Of a stretch of 43,228 nucleotides of DNA, positions 27,106-33,625 are shown one piece after another. Where the stretch lies: assembly GCA_947466955.1 (NCBI GenBank), contig CANIFM010000003.1:1-43228 (forward strand). The letters run 5' to 3'. Position 1 is the stretch's first letter, and each line of letters begins with the position of its first letter. The notes under the pieces are model-generated. The model worked only from the letters and a program-made list of their open reading frames with translations. It did no database searches and was not told the origin of the DNA. Both the position numbers and the translations under genes were made by a program. Source of the DNA: Bacteroidota bacterium. Lineage in GTDB: Bacteria > Bacteroidota > Bacteroidia > Flavobacteriales > Flavobacteriaceae.

Positions 27106-28434
27106 TTAGAGCCATTTCAAAAGCTTCTTAATCGTTTTCAATTTATCATTGTATGGTGCATATCGCATTGGTAAATCAAGCCAATTTGCTTTTTTTACAA
27201 TTGATTTTTTATGGGAAAAAGTATCAAAACTCAATTTTCCATGATACGCCCCAATTCCAGAATGACCAACGCCTCCAAAGGGCAATCGATTGTTGGAGAA
27301 ATGAATTACAGTATCATTTATACATCCACCGCCAAAAGAGAATTTTTGAATCATTTCTTCGGCAAAATAATTGTTTGTTGTGAATACATACAAAGACAAA
27401 GGTTTCTCATATTTTGTAATTATATTTTTCAAATCGACAGTATTTTGATACGATAAAATGGGCAGTAAAGGTCCAAAGATTTCGTCTTTCATTACTTCAC
27501 TTTCAAGTGATGGCTCGTCAATGAGAGTAGGAGCGAGGAAGCAATTTTCTTTATTGGATTGACCTCCAAAAATCACTTTTTCAGGTTCAATTAAATTCAA
27601 TAATCGTTCCCAGTTTTTAGTATTTATTATCCGTGTATAATCAGGAGATAATTCAGGATTTTCTCCATAAGCATTGGTGATTTCTTGTTTTAAATGTTCA
27701 GTAAATTCCAATTTTACGCTATCGTGAACTAATAAATAATCAGGTGCAATACAGGTTTGCCCCGCATTTATAAATTTTCCCCAAACAATTCGTTTTGCAG
27801 CTAATTTTAAATTGGCAGTTTCATCAATTATACAAGGATTTTTACCTCCTAATTCTAAAGTTATTGGTGTGAGATATTCAGCAGCAGCTTTGGCAACAAT
27901 TTTTCCTACAGCCACACTTCCAGTAAAAAAGATGTAATCCCAGCGTTGTGACAATAGGTTTTGCGATACTTCAACACCGCCTTCAATAACTTCTACATGA
28001 TTTTTATCAAATACATTTGAAATAATTTCAGCAATAATCCTTGACGTGTGCGGCGTTAATTCTGAAGGTTTCAATACAACTGAATTTCCAGCCACAACAG
28101 CCGCAATTAAAGGACACAAAGCCAATTGAAACGGGTAATTCCAAGGCGCAATTATCAAAACTTTGCCGTAAGGCTCACTATAGATATAATCTTTTGAAGG
28201 AAAATTTAATAGTGATGGAAGTACTTTTTTAGGTTTTGACCAACATTTTATATTTTTGATTGTGTTCTTAAGGTCGCTAATTACATAATTAGTTTCAGTT
28301 AAAACAGCCTCAAAAGCAGGTTTCTTAAAATCGTTATACAACGCTTGAATAATCCGATCTTCATTTTCTTGAATTGAAAACAATAATCGTTTTAGAGTTT
28401 CTGTTCTAAATTGTATGTTTGTTTTGAATTCCAT
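27106..28434 (-). CDS. NAD(P)-dependent aldehyde dehydrogenase (short class 3-like)
   Basis: Oxidises aldehydes to acids. At 442 aa it belongs to the short ALDH3-like group rather than the ~490-aa forms. Motifs are IIAPWNYPFQLALCPLIAAVVAGNSVVLKPSE (cofactor region), FFTGSVAVGKIV, the general-base motif LELGGKNPCIID, the catalytic cysteine in INAGQTCIAPDY, and EIFGPLLPIL. A hydrophobic/basic C-terminus (LKTIKKLLKWL) could touch the membrane, as in fatty-aldehyde dehydrogenases. It begins 21 nt after the DUF5723 gene's stop on the same strand and is probably co-transcribed with it. Confidence 0.92.
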   Translation of the reverse strand: MEFKTNIQFRTETLKRLLFSIQENEDRIIQALYNDFKKPAFEAVLTETNYVISDLKNTIKNIKCWSKPKKVLPSLLNFPSKDYIYSEPYGKVLIIAPWNYPFQLALCPLIAAVVAGNSVVLKPSELTPHTSRIIAEIISNVFDKNHVEVIEGGVEVSQNLLSQRWDYIFFTGSVAVGKIVAKAAAEYLTPITLELGGKNPCIIDETANLKLAAKRIVWGKFINAGQTCIAPDYLLVHDSVKLEFTEHLKQEITNAYGENPELSPDYTRIINTKNWERLLNLIEPEKVIFGGQSNKENCFLAPTLIDEPSLESEVMKDEIFGPLLPILSYQNTVDLKNIITKYEKPLSLYVFTTNNYFAEEMIQKFSFGGGCINDTVIHFSNNRLPFGGVGHSGIGAYHGKLSFDTFSHKKSIVKKANWLDLPMRYAPYNDKLKTIKKLLKWL

Positions 28435-28455
28435 AGTAATGATATAAATTATTTA

Positions 28456-29796
28456 TTATAGAAATCCAAAACGAAATCCAGTGTAAAAATCAGCTTGTTT
28501 TCCATCGCTTGTAAGTGCAGTTAGAACAGAATTGGAACCCAGGAAGAACCCTCCTAATCTAAAACCAAAACCAGCAGTTGTTCCTGAAACTTCATTTATT
28601 GCAACGGGAATATAGGCTTCAAAAATATTTATTGCAAATCTTGGTGTTACAGAAATTATGTTTTGAGAAGTAATTTGATCGTTACCGCTATTGCTTTTCA
28701 TTTTTTGTTGTGTAAAAAGGGTGATATTCAATTTAGGAACAATTTTTATATCTGCATAAAGATTCAAAACTGTAGGAAGTTGCACTTTAAAGTCAGTGTT
28801 TTGAGGAGTTTTATTTAAAAACCCACTATTTATAAGTACGTTTTCAGCGTCTTTAACACCATTAGAATTGTTGAATTGATTCAAATTTAATTGTTGTGTG
28901 CCTTCAATTGTAAGGGTATAATTTGTAGCATAGTTATCCGAAGATTTAAAAGTCATACTCCCCATGTTTTTCAAAGCAGCACCAATTTTCAATTTATAAT
29001 TTTTTCCAGAACCTAAAAGTTGGTAATCCACTCCAAGGTCTGTTGCCATTCCTTGAAGGTTTCCAAAAACAGATTTTGTATAATCGCTAACATTTGTAAA
29101 ATCAATGCCTAAACTTCCTGAATAGGCAAAATTCATATTTGCGTTGGCATTTGTAAGTACATAATTCCCTAAATTATTTGTAATAGTTCCATTAAATTTA
29201 TCTACCCCAATATTTGCATAGGCGCCAGGAAATAGCAATTTGAAAGTAATCCCAGCATTAATTTTATATTTTTTGGTTTCATAAATTTTATGAGCTACCG
29301 AAAGTCCAATTTCTCCCCAAGCGGTTGCATTCATCCTTTGGTTATTTGAACTCGATATAATAGCGGAACTTCCGATTGCATCGATCGAATTATTTGTCAA
29401 TGCCGCTCCAAGATTTGGGCTAACATCGACAATATTTGCTTTTATATATCCTTTTGAAGTTACGGCAAAACCCCATTTTAATAGTTTAATTGCAAATCCA
29501 GGTCCTAAAAATTCTGTATCAATATTAAAATTAACGGGTTCCGTTCCCTTAAACAAAAGGGATTCTAAATTATTTCCACTAACAATATCATTAAAACCAA
29601 TTTTATCATTGGATATGTTCACACTTGATGAAAATAATTGCACTTCAAAGCGACTATTTAAATTGGCTAATTCAGAAGGATTTATTCCGACATTTAGAAT
29701 TCCAACTCGTTTTGAAGTAGTAATCCCGGAAAAATGGTCTTGCGAGAAGCTATTTATTGCGAGAAGTAAAATTGGAATTATTAACAGGTTTTTCAT
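28456..29796 (-). CDS. DUF5723 family predicted outer-membrane beta-barrel protein
   Basis: A 446-aa exported protein. The signal peptide is MKNLLIIPILLLAINSFSQ. The mature part is rich in alternating, glycine- and aromatic-spaced strands (for example GFAVTSKGYIKANIVDVSP) and ends in ADFYTGFRFGFL, with a terminal aromatic-x-aromatic-type strand suited to barrel assembly. It resembles the DUF5723 family of Bacteroidetes, whose function is unknown. It shares a strand and a 21-nt gap with the aldehyde dehydrogenase. Confidence 0.8.
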   Translation of the reverse strand: MKNLLIIPILLLAINSFSQDHFSGITTSKRVGILNVGINPSELANLNSRFEVQLFSSSVNISNDKIGFNDIVSGNNLESLLFKGTEPVNFNIDTEFLGPGFAIKLLKWGFAVTSKGYIKANIVDVSPNLGAALTNNSIDAIGSSAIISSSNNQRMNATAWGEIGLSVAHKIYETKKYKINAGITFKLLFPGAYANIGVDKFNGTITNNLGNYVLTNANANMNFAYSGSLGIDFTNVSDYTKSVFGNLQGMATDLGVDYQLLGSGKNYKLKIGAALKNMGSMTFKSSDNYATNYTLTIEGTQQLNLNQFNNSNGVKDAENVLINSGFLNKTPQNTDFKVQLPTVLNLYADIKIVPKLNITLFTQQKMKSNSGNDQITSQNIISVTPRFAINIFEAYIPVAINEVSGTTAGFGFRLGGFFLGSNSVLTALTSDGKQADFYTGFRFGFL

Positions 29797-29978
29797 AAGT
29801 ATCTGATTTTAAATGTGTTTTTATACAAAAAATAAATTTACGAAAAATATAAATGTTTATACTTATTTAATCAAATTATTATTGATAAAAAGTATTATTT
29901 ACTTGATTTATTGGTGAAATTGTAAGTAATGATAAATTTTAGGTTTCAGCTAAATGTATAAATTCATCAGAAATTGTT

Positions 29979-29986
29979 TAGTTTTG
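29979..29986 (+). promoter_or_regulatory. Promoter -7 element of the 74-aa gene
   Basis: TAGTTTTG matches TAnnTTTG and ends 26 nt before the ATG at 30013. The rest of the 216-nt intergenic region (29797-30012) is AT-rich with no other recognised feature. Confidence 0.5.
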
Positions 29987-30012
29987 CAGTATAAAATTAA
30001 ATTAAAATTACA

Positions 30013-30237
30013 ATGGCCAAAGGAATACACACAGGAATTATAGAAATTGATGAAAATGGAAATTACTATTGCGGTGATTTTCTACTTGACTATCAAATGG
30101 TTGCTCGAAGTTTCAAGATTGGTGACGAAATTACAATCAAAACGGTAATTGTTAATCCAAGTGATAAATCGTATGCAACCTATGAAAAAAAATCAAGGAA
30201 TTTTGCTATAGCAAATGAAAAACAAGATAAAGACTAA
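30013..30237 (+). CDS. Small conserved protein, function unknown
   Basis: A 74-aa soluble protein (MAKGIHTGIIEIDENGNYYCGDF...) with a predicted compact beta-rich core and a charged C-terminus. It has a good promoter box and codon use like its core neighbours. I recognise no domain. It slightly precedes the next small gene, which may form a two-gene unit with it. Confidence 0.6.
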   Translation: MAKGIHTGIIEIDENGNYYCGDFLLDYQMVARSFKIGDEITIKTVIVNPSDKSYATYEKKSRNFAIANEKQDKD

Positions 30238-30244
30238 TTTTTAC

Positions 30245-30400
30245 ATGTTTAAAATTCTTGCCAAAATCAATAAACTCCTTTTACCAAGCTTCACCAAACA
30301 AAGATTGGATTTAGCCAAAGCTAAGAACTGGCAAAAAGCAATAGTTGGTTATCGCTACTTCGTAACTACTAGAGCACTAGGACAATGCAGGCGATTATAA
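30245..30400 (+). CDS. Small basic protein, function unknown
   Basis: Starting at the ATG at 30245 (MFKILAKINKLLLPSFTKQR), this 51-aa protein is basic and amphipathic, with LAKAKNWQKAIVGYRYFVTTRAL. Similar short proteins with a '...KLDLAKAxxWQxAIxGxRYFVTxxAL' pattern occur in flavobacteria in my recollection. The track start at 30215 overlaps the previous gene by 23 nt and adds ten Lys-rich residues; the internal start avoids this overlap. It is followed by the tRNA promoter. Confidence 0.55.
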   Translation: MFKILAKINKLLLPSFTKQRLDLAKAKNWQKAIVGYRYFVTTRALGQCRRL

Positions 30401-30430
30401 ACAAAAATTAGATTTATTTTAGATTTAGAC

Positions 30431-30460
30431 TTGCAAATTACACAATTATAGGTATATTTG
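30431..30460 (+). promoter_or_regulatory. Promoter of tRNA-Arg
   Basis: TTG (30431-30433), 19-nt spacer, then TATATTTG (30453-30460): a textbook Bacteroidetes promoter. The mature tRNA starts 13 nt downstream. Confidence 0.75.
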
Positions 30461-30472
30461 CACCCACAAAAT

Positions 30473-30546
30473 GGCCTTGTGGCGCAACTGAATAGCGCAC
30501 TTGATTACGGCTCAAGAGGTTACTGGTTTGAATCCAGTCAAGGTCA
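30473..30546 (+). tRNA. tRNA-Arg (anticodon ACG)
   Basis: A full cloverleaf can be drawn. The acceptor arm is GGCCTTG with CAAGGTC (one G-U pair). The D-stem is GCGC/GCGC, and the anticodon stem is CTTGA/TCAAG around loop TTACGGC, placing ACG at 34-36. The T-arm is ACTGG-TTTGAAT-CCAGT. Discriminator A is followed by CAA, so the 3' CCA is not encoded. ACG, normally edited to ICG, reads CGU/CGC/CGA arginine codons. It lies at the junction between core genes and accessory DNA. Confidence 0.95.
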
Positions 30547-30552
30547 CAAATT

Positions 30553-30592
30553 AATCCTTAAATACCAATAAAATTGGGGTTTAAGGATTTTT
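30553..30592 (+). terminator. Terminator of tRNA-Arg
   Basis: AATCCTTAAA (30553-30562) pairs with TTTAAGGATT (30580-30589), with an inner CCAAT/ATTGG pairing, then a T-run. Confidence 0.75.
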
Positions 30593-30595
30593 TAT

Positions 30596-30603
30596 TATAT
30601 TTG
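30596..30603 (+). promoter_or_regulatory. Putative promoter -7 element of the 283-aa gene
   Basis: TATATTTG matches TAnnTTTG, 37 nt before the ATG at 30641. It overlaps the start of a TGTGTCCAT direct repeat (30604-30612 and 30615-30623). Confidence 0.45.
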
Positions 30604-30623
30604 TGTGTCCATTTTGTGTCCAT
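30604..30623. repeat. Tandem TGTGTCCAT 9-mer pair next to the tRNA
   Basis: Two exact copies of TGTGTCCAT, 11 nt apart in phase, lie 58 nt past the tRNA end. Short repeats in this position resemble integrase arm sites seen beside tRNA-borne islands, but no integrase gene follows, so the role is uncertain. Confidence 0.4.
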
Positions 30624-30640
30624 ACTCATAACTTACTGCA

Positions 30641-31492
30641 ATGTATTATAATAATTCTACATTTCCAATTTTTCTTTACCCAACCAAAGCAAATCTATTT
30701 TCGGTTGAGAAAATTTATGAAAATTTATCCTTTATTGACAGTCAAGATAATTTTGAACATTTCTTTTTAGAAAATATAAGTACAAAAATAAATCAAGATT
30801 TATTTGGTTATCTTATGGTTGTGCTACCATCTATTATAATTTCAAAAAGAAGGAAATTTAATAGAAATGAGATAAATTCAAAAAGTATCATTGACCAATC
30901 AGTAATTCTTGAAATTATAAATTTAAGAATTGATTTACAATCAGTAGATGAAAAACTTAACAAATTAAAAAATAATGAGTTTGTAAAAGAAATTGAAGTA
31001 GATGTTATAGTTTCAGAAATTGTATTATTTATACACCAATACGTTTTTATAAAGGTAAGTAGGTCTATTGTATCAACGCAATTTAACGGAACAGATTTGG
31101 AATTTAATTTTATTAAAGATAATAAAATTTACTCGAAATACAATTCAAACGATAAACCAATAAAGATTGATAGAGTAAATGCCCACTATAACTTCATCTC
31201 TGGATATAATAATTCCTTTGATACAATGGATGAAGAGAAAATAAAACTAATGGGGATAGACTTGATTTTTATGTTAAAACCATTAAATCAAAAAAAAAGA
31301 TTAAAATCAATCATTGAAAAAAACATTATATTTTCAGAGGAGATAACTAATACTAAAAAGAATATTTTATTTATTTGGTTTTTTAAAAATGTGACTTCAA
31401 AATTTTTCTTTAAATATCTTGACGAAAATCTAATTACTGACTATGAAGTAAAGGATGCATTTCGTCTTTTCCAAAAAAGGGTCGTAATATAA
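30641..31492 (+). CDS. Unrecognised accessory protein (283 aa)
   Basis: I do not recognise this protein. It is very rich in Ile, Asn, Lys and Phe, with no signal peptide and no clear catalytic motif. Segments such as LEIINLRIDLQSVDEKLNKLKNNEFVKEIEVD look helical or coiled-coil. A weak hydrophobic stretch (LFGYLMVVLPSIIIS, about 64-78) is probably too short and isolated for a confident membrane call. It is the first gene after the tRNA, appears more AT-rich than the core genes, and ends just before a strong hairpin. It could be cargo of the mobile region. Confidence 0.6.
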   Translation: MYYNNSTFPIFLYPTKANLFSVEKIYENLSFIDSQDNFEHFFLENISTKINQDLFGYLMVVLPSIIISKRRKFNRNEINSKSIIDQSVILEIINLRIDLQSVDEKLNKLKNNEFVKEIEVDVIVSEIVLFIHQYVFIKVSRSIVSTQFNGTDLEFNFIKDNKIYSKYNSNDKPIKIDRVNAHYNFISGYNNSFDTMDEEKIKLMGIDLIFMLKPLNQKKRLKSIIEKNIIFSEEITNTKKNILFIWFFKNVTSKFFFKYLDENLITDYEVKDAFRLFQKRVVI

Positions 31493-31504
31493 TATTTTTT
31501 TATT

Positions 31505-31560
31505 AAATAAAATGGGTCAATATTTTTCTAACACGAAAATATTGACCCATTTTATTTTTT
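31505..31560. terminator. 22-bp perfect hairpin with 9-nt loop (terminator; possible replication origin)
   Basis: AAATAAAATGGGTCAATATTTT (31505-31526) is exactly complementary to 31536-31557, around loop TCTAACACG. It is followed by T's and starts 13 nt after the 283-aa gene's stop, so a terminator is the simplest reading. The unusually long stem, the nonanucleotide loop and the place just before a gene cluster with a rolling-circle Rep also suit a Rep nicking site. Confidence 0.75.
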
Positions 31561-31606
31561 AGATAATTTCAAAATTTGTAACCATAAAACAATATAGATA
31601 GAAATT

Positions 31607-31804
31607 ATGGAATCACAAAAAACACCTCCAGTCTTTTGGACAAAAAAGGAAACTTCATCTCATTTAAGGTCATCTACAAAAACTGTGGGAAGATTAATTA
31701 CCAATGGGAGAATCAGAGCATTTAAAATCGGCAGAAAAGTACTTGTTTATGCTGAAACTGTCACAGAAGAAAACATCAACTCAATTAAACCTAAATTCCT
31801 TTAA
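31607..31804 (+). CDS. Excisionase-like helix-turn-helix protein
   Basis: A 65-aa DNA-binding protein of the MerR/excisionase-type winged-helix group: FWTKKETSSHLRSSTKTVGRLITNGRIRAFKIGRKVLVY follows the pattern 'ls.keaA.yL.vs..Tv.rli..G.i.a.kiGr..ry'. Such proteins act as recombination directionality factors or small regulators on mobile elements. It is the first gene of the seven-gene cassette and precedes the Rep gene by 11 nt. Confidence 0.8.
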   Translation: MESQKTPPVFWTKKETSSHLRSSTKTVGRLITNGRIRAFKIGRKVLVYAETVTEENINSIKPKFL

Positions 31805-31815
31805 TCTTACTTCCT

Positions 31816-32454
31816 ATGAAACACATTTTTACAGCTCCTTTTTCGAGAAGGACAAATAGAGAATCTAAAACCATACGAAGAGCTACCAGTATCAAAATAT
31901 ATGAGGATGAAACTAATCAGAATTGGGTAAAATTTACAGACCTTGAAGTGATAAAGTACCATCGCGAAATTAAGATAAAAGATTTCTTTCAAACGTATGC
32001 TTGTACAAAAAGATACACGCTAATCGAGTATGTTATTGATTACAACGAGAAGGATATGTTAGACAGATTCTTTTTTGCACTAAAAAAAAGTTTAAAAGCA
32101 AACAACTCGTATCTTCTTGGATATATAAGACTCGTTGATATTGGAAAAAATGGCGGTGTTCATCACCACATTGTTGTAAGTATTCCTAAAATAGAAATCA
32201 AAGGAAAAAAATTACCTCAACATCTAAAAAGAACATTTAATGGAAACAAAGTTTTTGGAAGCATAGTGAGAAACATTTCTAAAATAACAAATTACTACAT
32301 TCCAAAAGAAATAGTAGAATTAGGAATCAATAAAAGGGTATTTGCTCGTTCACGTAAGTATAGAGAATTAGCATTAAACAAAAAAATCCAAAAACCGCCA
32401 AATTCAAGTGATTTTGCACAAGCGGTAGTGAACATTAAAAAAACTTTAAACTAA
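31816..32454 (+). CDS. Rolling-circle replication initiator (HUH endonuclease Rep)
   Basis: Probable Rep that nicks one strand and starts rolling-circle replication. The 212-aa protein has GYIRLVDIGKNGGVHHHIVVS (residues 102-122), with a H-x-H metal motif at 116-118 flanked by hydrophobic strands as in HUH enzymes. Next comes ITNYYIPKEI (about 158-166), matching the Y-x-x-K nicking motif, with Tyr160 or Tyr161 as candidate nucleophile. RVFARSRKYRE (174-184) matches the 'R.yg.SR.l' tail motif of filamentous- and microvirus-type Reps. A relaxase or HUH transposase is the alternative; no transposase-specific context is seen. The call comes from motif order, not database search. Confidence 0.75.
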   Translation: MKHIFTAPFSRRTNRESKTIRRATSIKIYEDETNQNWVKFTDLEVIKYHREIKIKDFFQTYACTKRYTLIEYVIDYNEKDMLDRFFFALKKSLKANNSYLLGYIRLVDIGKNGGVHHHIVVSIPKIEIKGKKLPQHLKRTFNGNKVFGSIVRNISKITNYYIPKEIVELGINKRVFARSRKYRELALNKKIQKPPNSSDFAQAVVNIKKTLN

Positions 32455-32459
32455 TTAAT

Positions 32460-32828
32460 ATGGCAATTAATAATGAAATTCGGACTTGTTGTTATAGCGG
32501 TGATTCATTCATACCAACAAGACAAAACCAAATATTTGCATCAAAAGAAAATCGAATACTCTTCCATAACAAAATAAACAATCAATTAAGAAAGCGATTG
32601 AGCTTCATAAACAAACAATTACTCTTAAACTTTAGAATATTGATTGACGTTTTAGATGGAGAAAATGAAAGAACAGTGCACAAACAATTTTTAATGGGTA
32701 AGGGATTTTCTTTTAGTGTTTTTACTCACTTATCTATGAGTAAATTTTCAAACAACTATTGTTACTCCGTTTATGAAGTAAAATATGAGCGGATTGACGA
32801 TGATAATTATAAAATAACTAAAATATGA
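32460..32828 (+). CDS. Mobile-element protein with degenerate zinc-ribbon N-terminus
   Basis: A 122-aa protein of unknown function. The N-terminal segment CCYSGDSFIPTRQNQIFASK followed by ENRILFHNK aligns by eye with the Bacteroidetes pattern 'C..CG..F.P.R.NQ.FCS..CR..FHN', but the cysteines that would bind zinc are mostly replaced. The rest (LLNFRILIDVLDGENERTVHKQFLMGKGFSF) resembles a small protein often found on flavobacterial mobile elements. It starts 5 nt after rep and overlaps the next gene by 4 nt (ATGA), so it belongs to the same operon. Confidence 0.65.
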   Translation: MAINNEIRTCCYSGDSFIPTRQNQIFASKENRILFHNKINNQLRKRLSFINKQLLLNFRILIDVLDGENERTVHKQFLMGKGFSFSVFTHLSMSKFSNNYCYSVYEVKYERIDDDNYKITKI

Positions 32829-33016
32829 TAAACACAGATTTACATCGCATAATACCTATGCCAGAAGCTAACATTGACCTTGCTGGAATAGAAGCAAGTT
32901 TATTTCTAAAAAACGAAAACAAAGCATTAAAACAAACCCTTTTCATTGGGTTTACAATTGGAATATTTACAATAATTTATTTAAACAACAGATATGAAAG
33001 AAGAGAAAAAAATTGA
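32825..33016 (+). CDS. Small single-pass membrane protein (63 aa)
   Basis: The N-terminal half is polar (MINTDLHRIIPMPEANIDLAG). A transmembrane helix spans about residues 39-56 (TLFIGFTIGIFTIIYL), followed by a short basic tail (NNRYERREKN), predicting the C-terminus in the cytoplasm. It overlaps both neighbours (ATGA with the upstream gene, 23 nt with the downstream one). No family is recognised. Size and charge layout are like small phage coat or membrane-anchor proteins. Confidence 0.65.
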   Translation: MINTDLHRIIPMPEANIDLAGIEASLFLKNENKALKQTLFIGFTIGIFTIIYLNNRYERREKN

Positions 33017-33194
33017 CTTTGAATTTAATGTTAATAAAGAATTGCAAGAGCAATTTAAAAATAGCAAATATATTAAGTACGCAACAGTAACTGCAACGCT
33101 GGTGGGTGTAATACTCGCAATCGGTTTTGCTTCCAAAGTTATATCGTACACATTAGCAAACATTAAAGCATTATCCCAAACTATAAAAAAATAG
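32994..33194 (+). CDS. Small single-pass membrane protein (66 aa), coat-like layout
   Basis: A charged, amphipathic N-terminal part (MKEEKKIDFEFNVNKELQEQ) is followed by a transmembrane helix (about 30-53, VTATLVGVILAIGFASKVISY) and a basic C-terminal end (IKALSQTIKK). This order (charged amphipathic, hydrophobic, basic) resembles filamentous-phage major coat proteins, though no leader peptidase site is evident. It starts inside the previous gene and ends 5 nt before the next. No family is recognised. Confidence 0.65.
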   Translation: MKEEKKIDFEFNVNKELQEQFKNSKYIKYATVTATLVGVILAIGFASKVISYTLANIKALSQTIKK

Positions 33195-33199
33195 AAAAT

Positions 33200-33601
33200 A
33201 TGAACAAACCATTACTCGGCTATTATAGCCACAGCACAAAGACATTTAACACCGCAAGAGAAGTTAAAGAATATGACTATATCAGTAAGCTTTATAATTG
33301 CTTTGTTATTTCTCCAAACATACACTTGTTTTTCAAGAAAACATCAATCTACAATCAATACCTTCAATTAATAGATACAGTTGATTTTATAGTTGTTAGT
33401 AACTTTAATGGTACAATTGGAAGAGGTTCGTACTATGAAGTTAGGCAAGGATTGGAAAGGAAAATTCCAGTTTTTGAAATCTATCCAGTTGGAAATGGAT
33501 TTAAATTAAGAAAAGTTGTAGCGGTTAATATATTACCAGTTAATAACATAACAAGCTACGCCAAGTTAACAACCATTCCTCTAAAAAACAATTTGTATTA
33601 A
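33200..33601 (+). CDS. Nucleoside 2-deoxyribosyltransferase-like protein
   Basis: A 133-aa protein with a predicted Rossmann-like layout. The N-terminal GYYSHSTKTFNTAREVKEY and CFVISPNIHLFF recall the first strands of deoxyribosyltransferase-like proteins. VDFIVVSNFNGTIGRGSYYE, followed by VRQGLERKIPVFEI, matches 'D.vva...g...G.g.E...A...gkpV', including a Glu in the catalytic position. Similar genes sit on phages and plasmids, possibly in nucleotide salvage or defence. The assignment is by eye and moderate; the substrate is unknown. It is part of the seven-gene cassette. Confidence 0.5.
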   Translation: MNKPLLGYYSHSTKTFNTAREVKEYDYISKLYNCFVISPNIHLFFKKTSIYNQYLQLIDTVDFIVVSNFNGTIGRGSYYEVRQGLERKIPVFEIYPVGNGFKLRKVVAVNILPVNNITSYAKLTTIPLKNNLY

Positions 33602-33625
33602 TAATTTATTCTAAATGATATTTCT

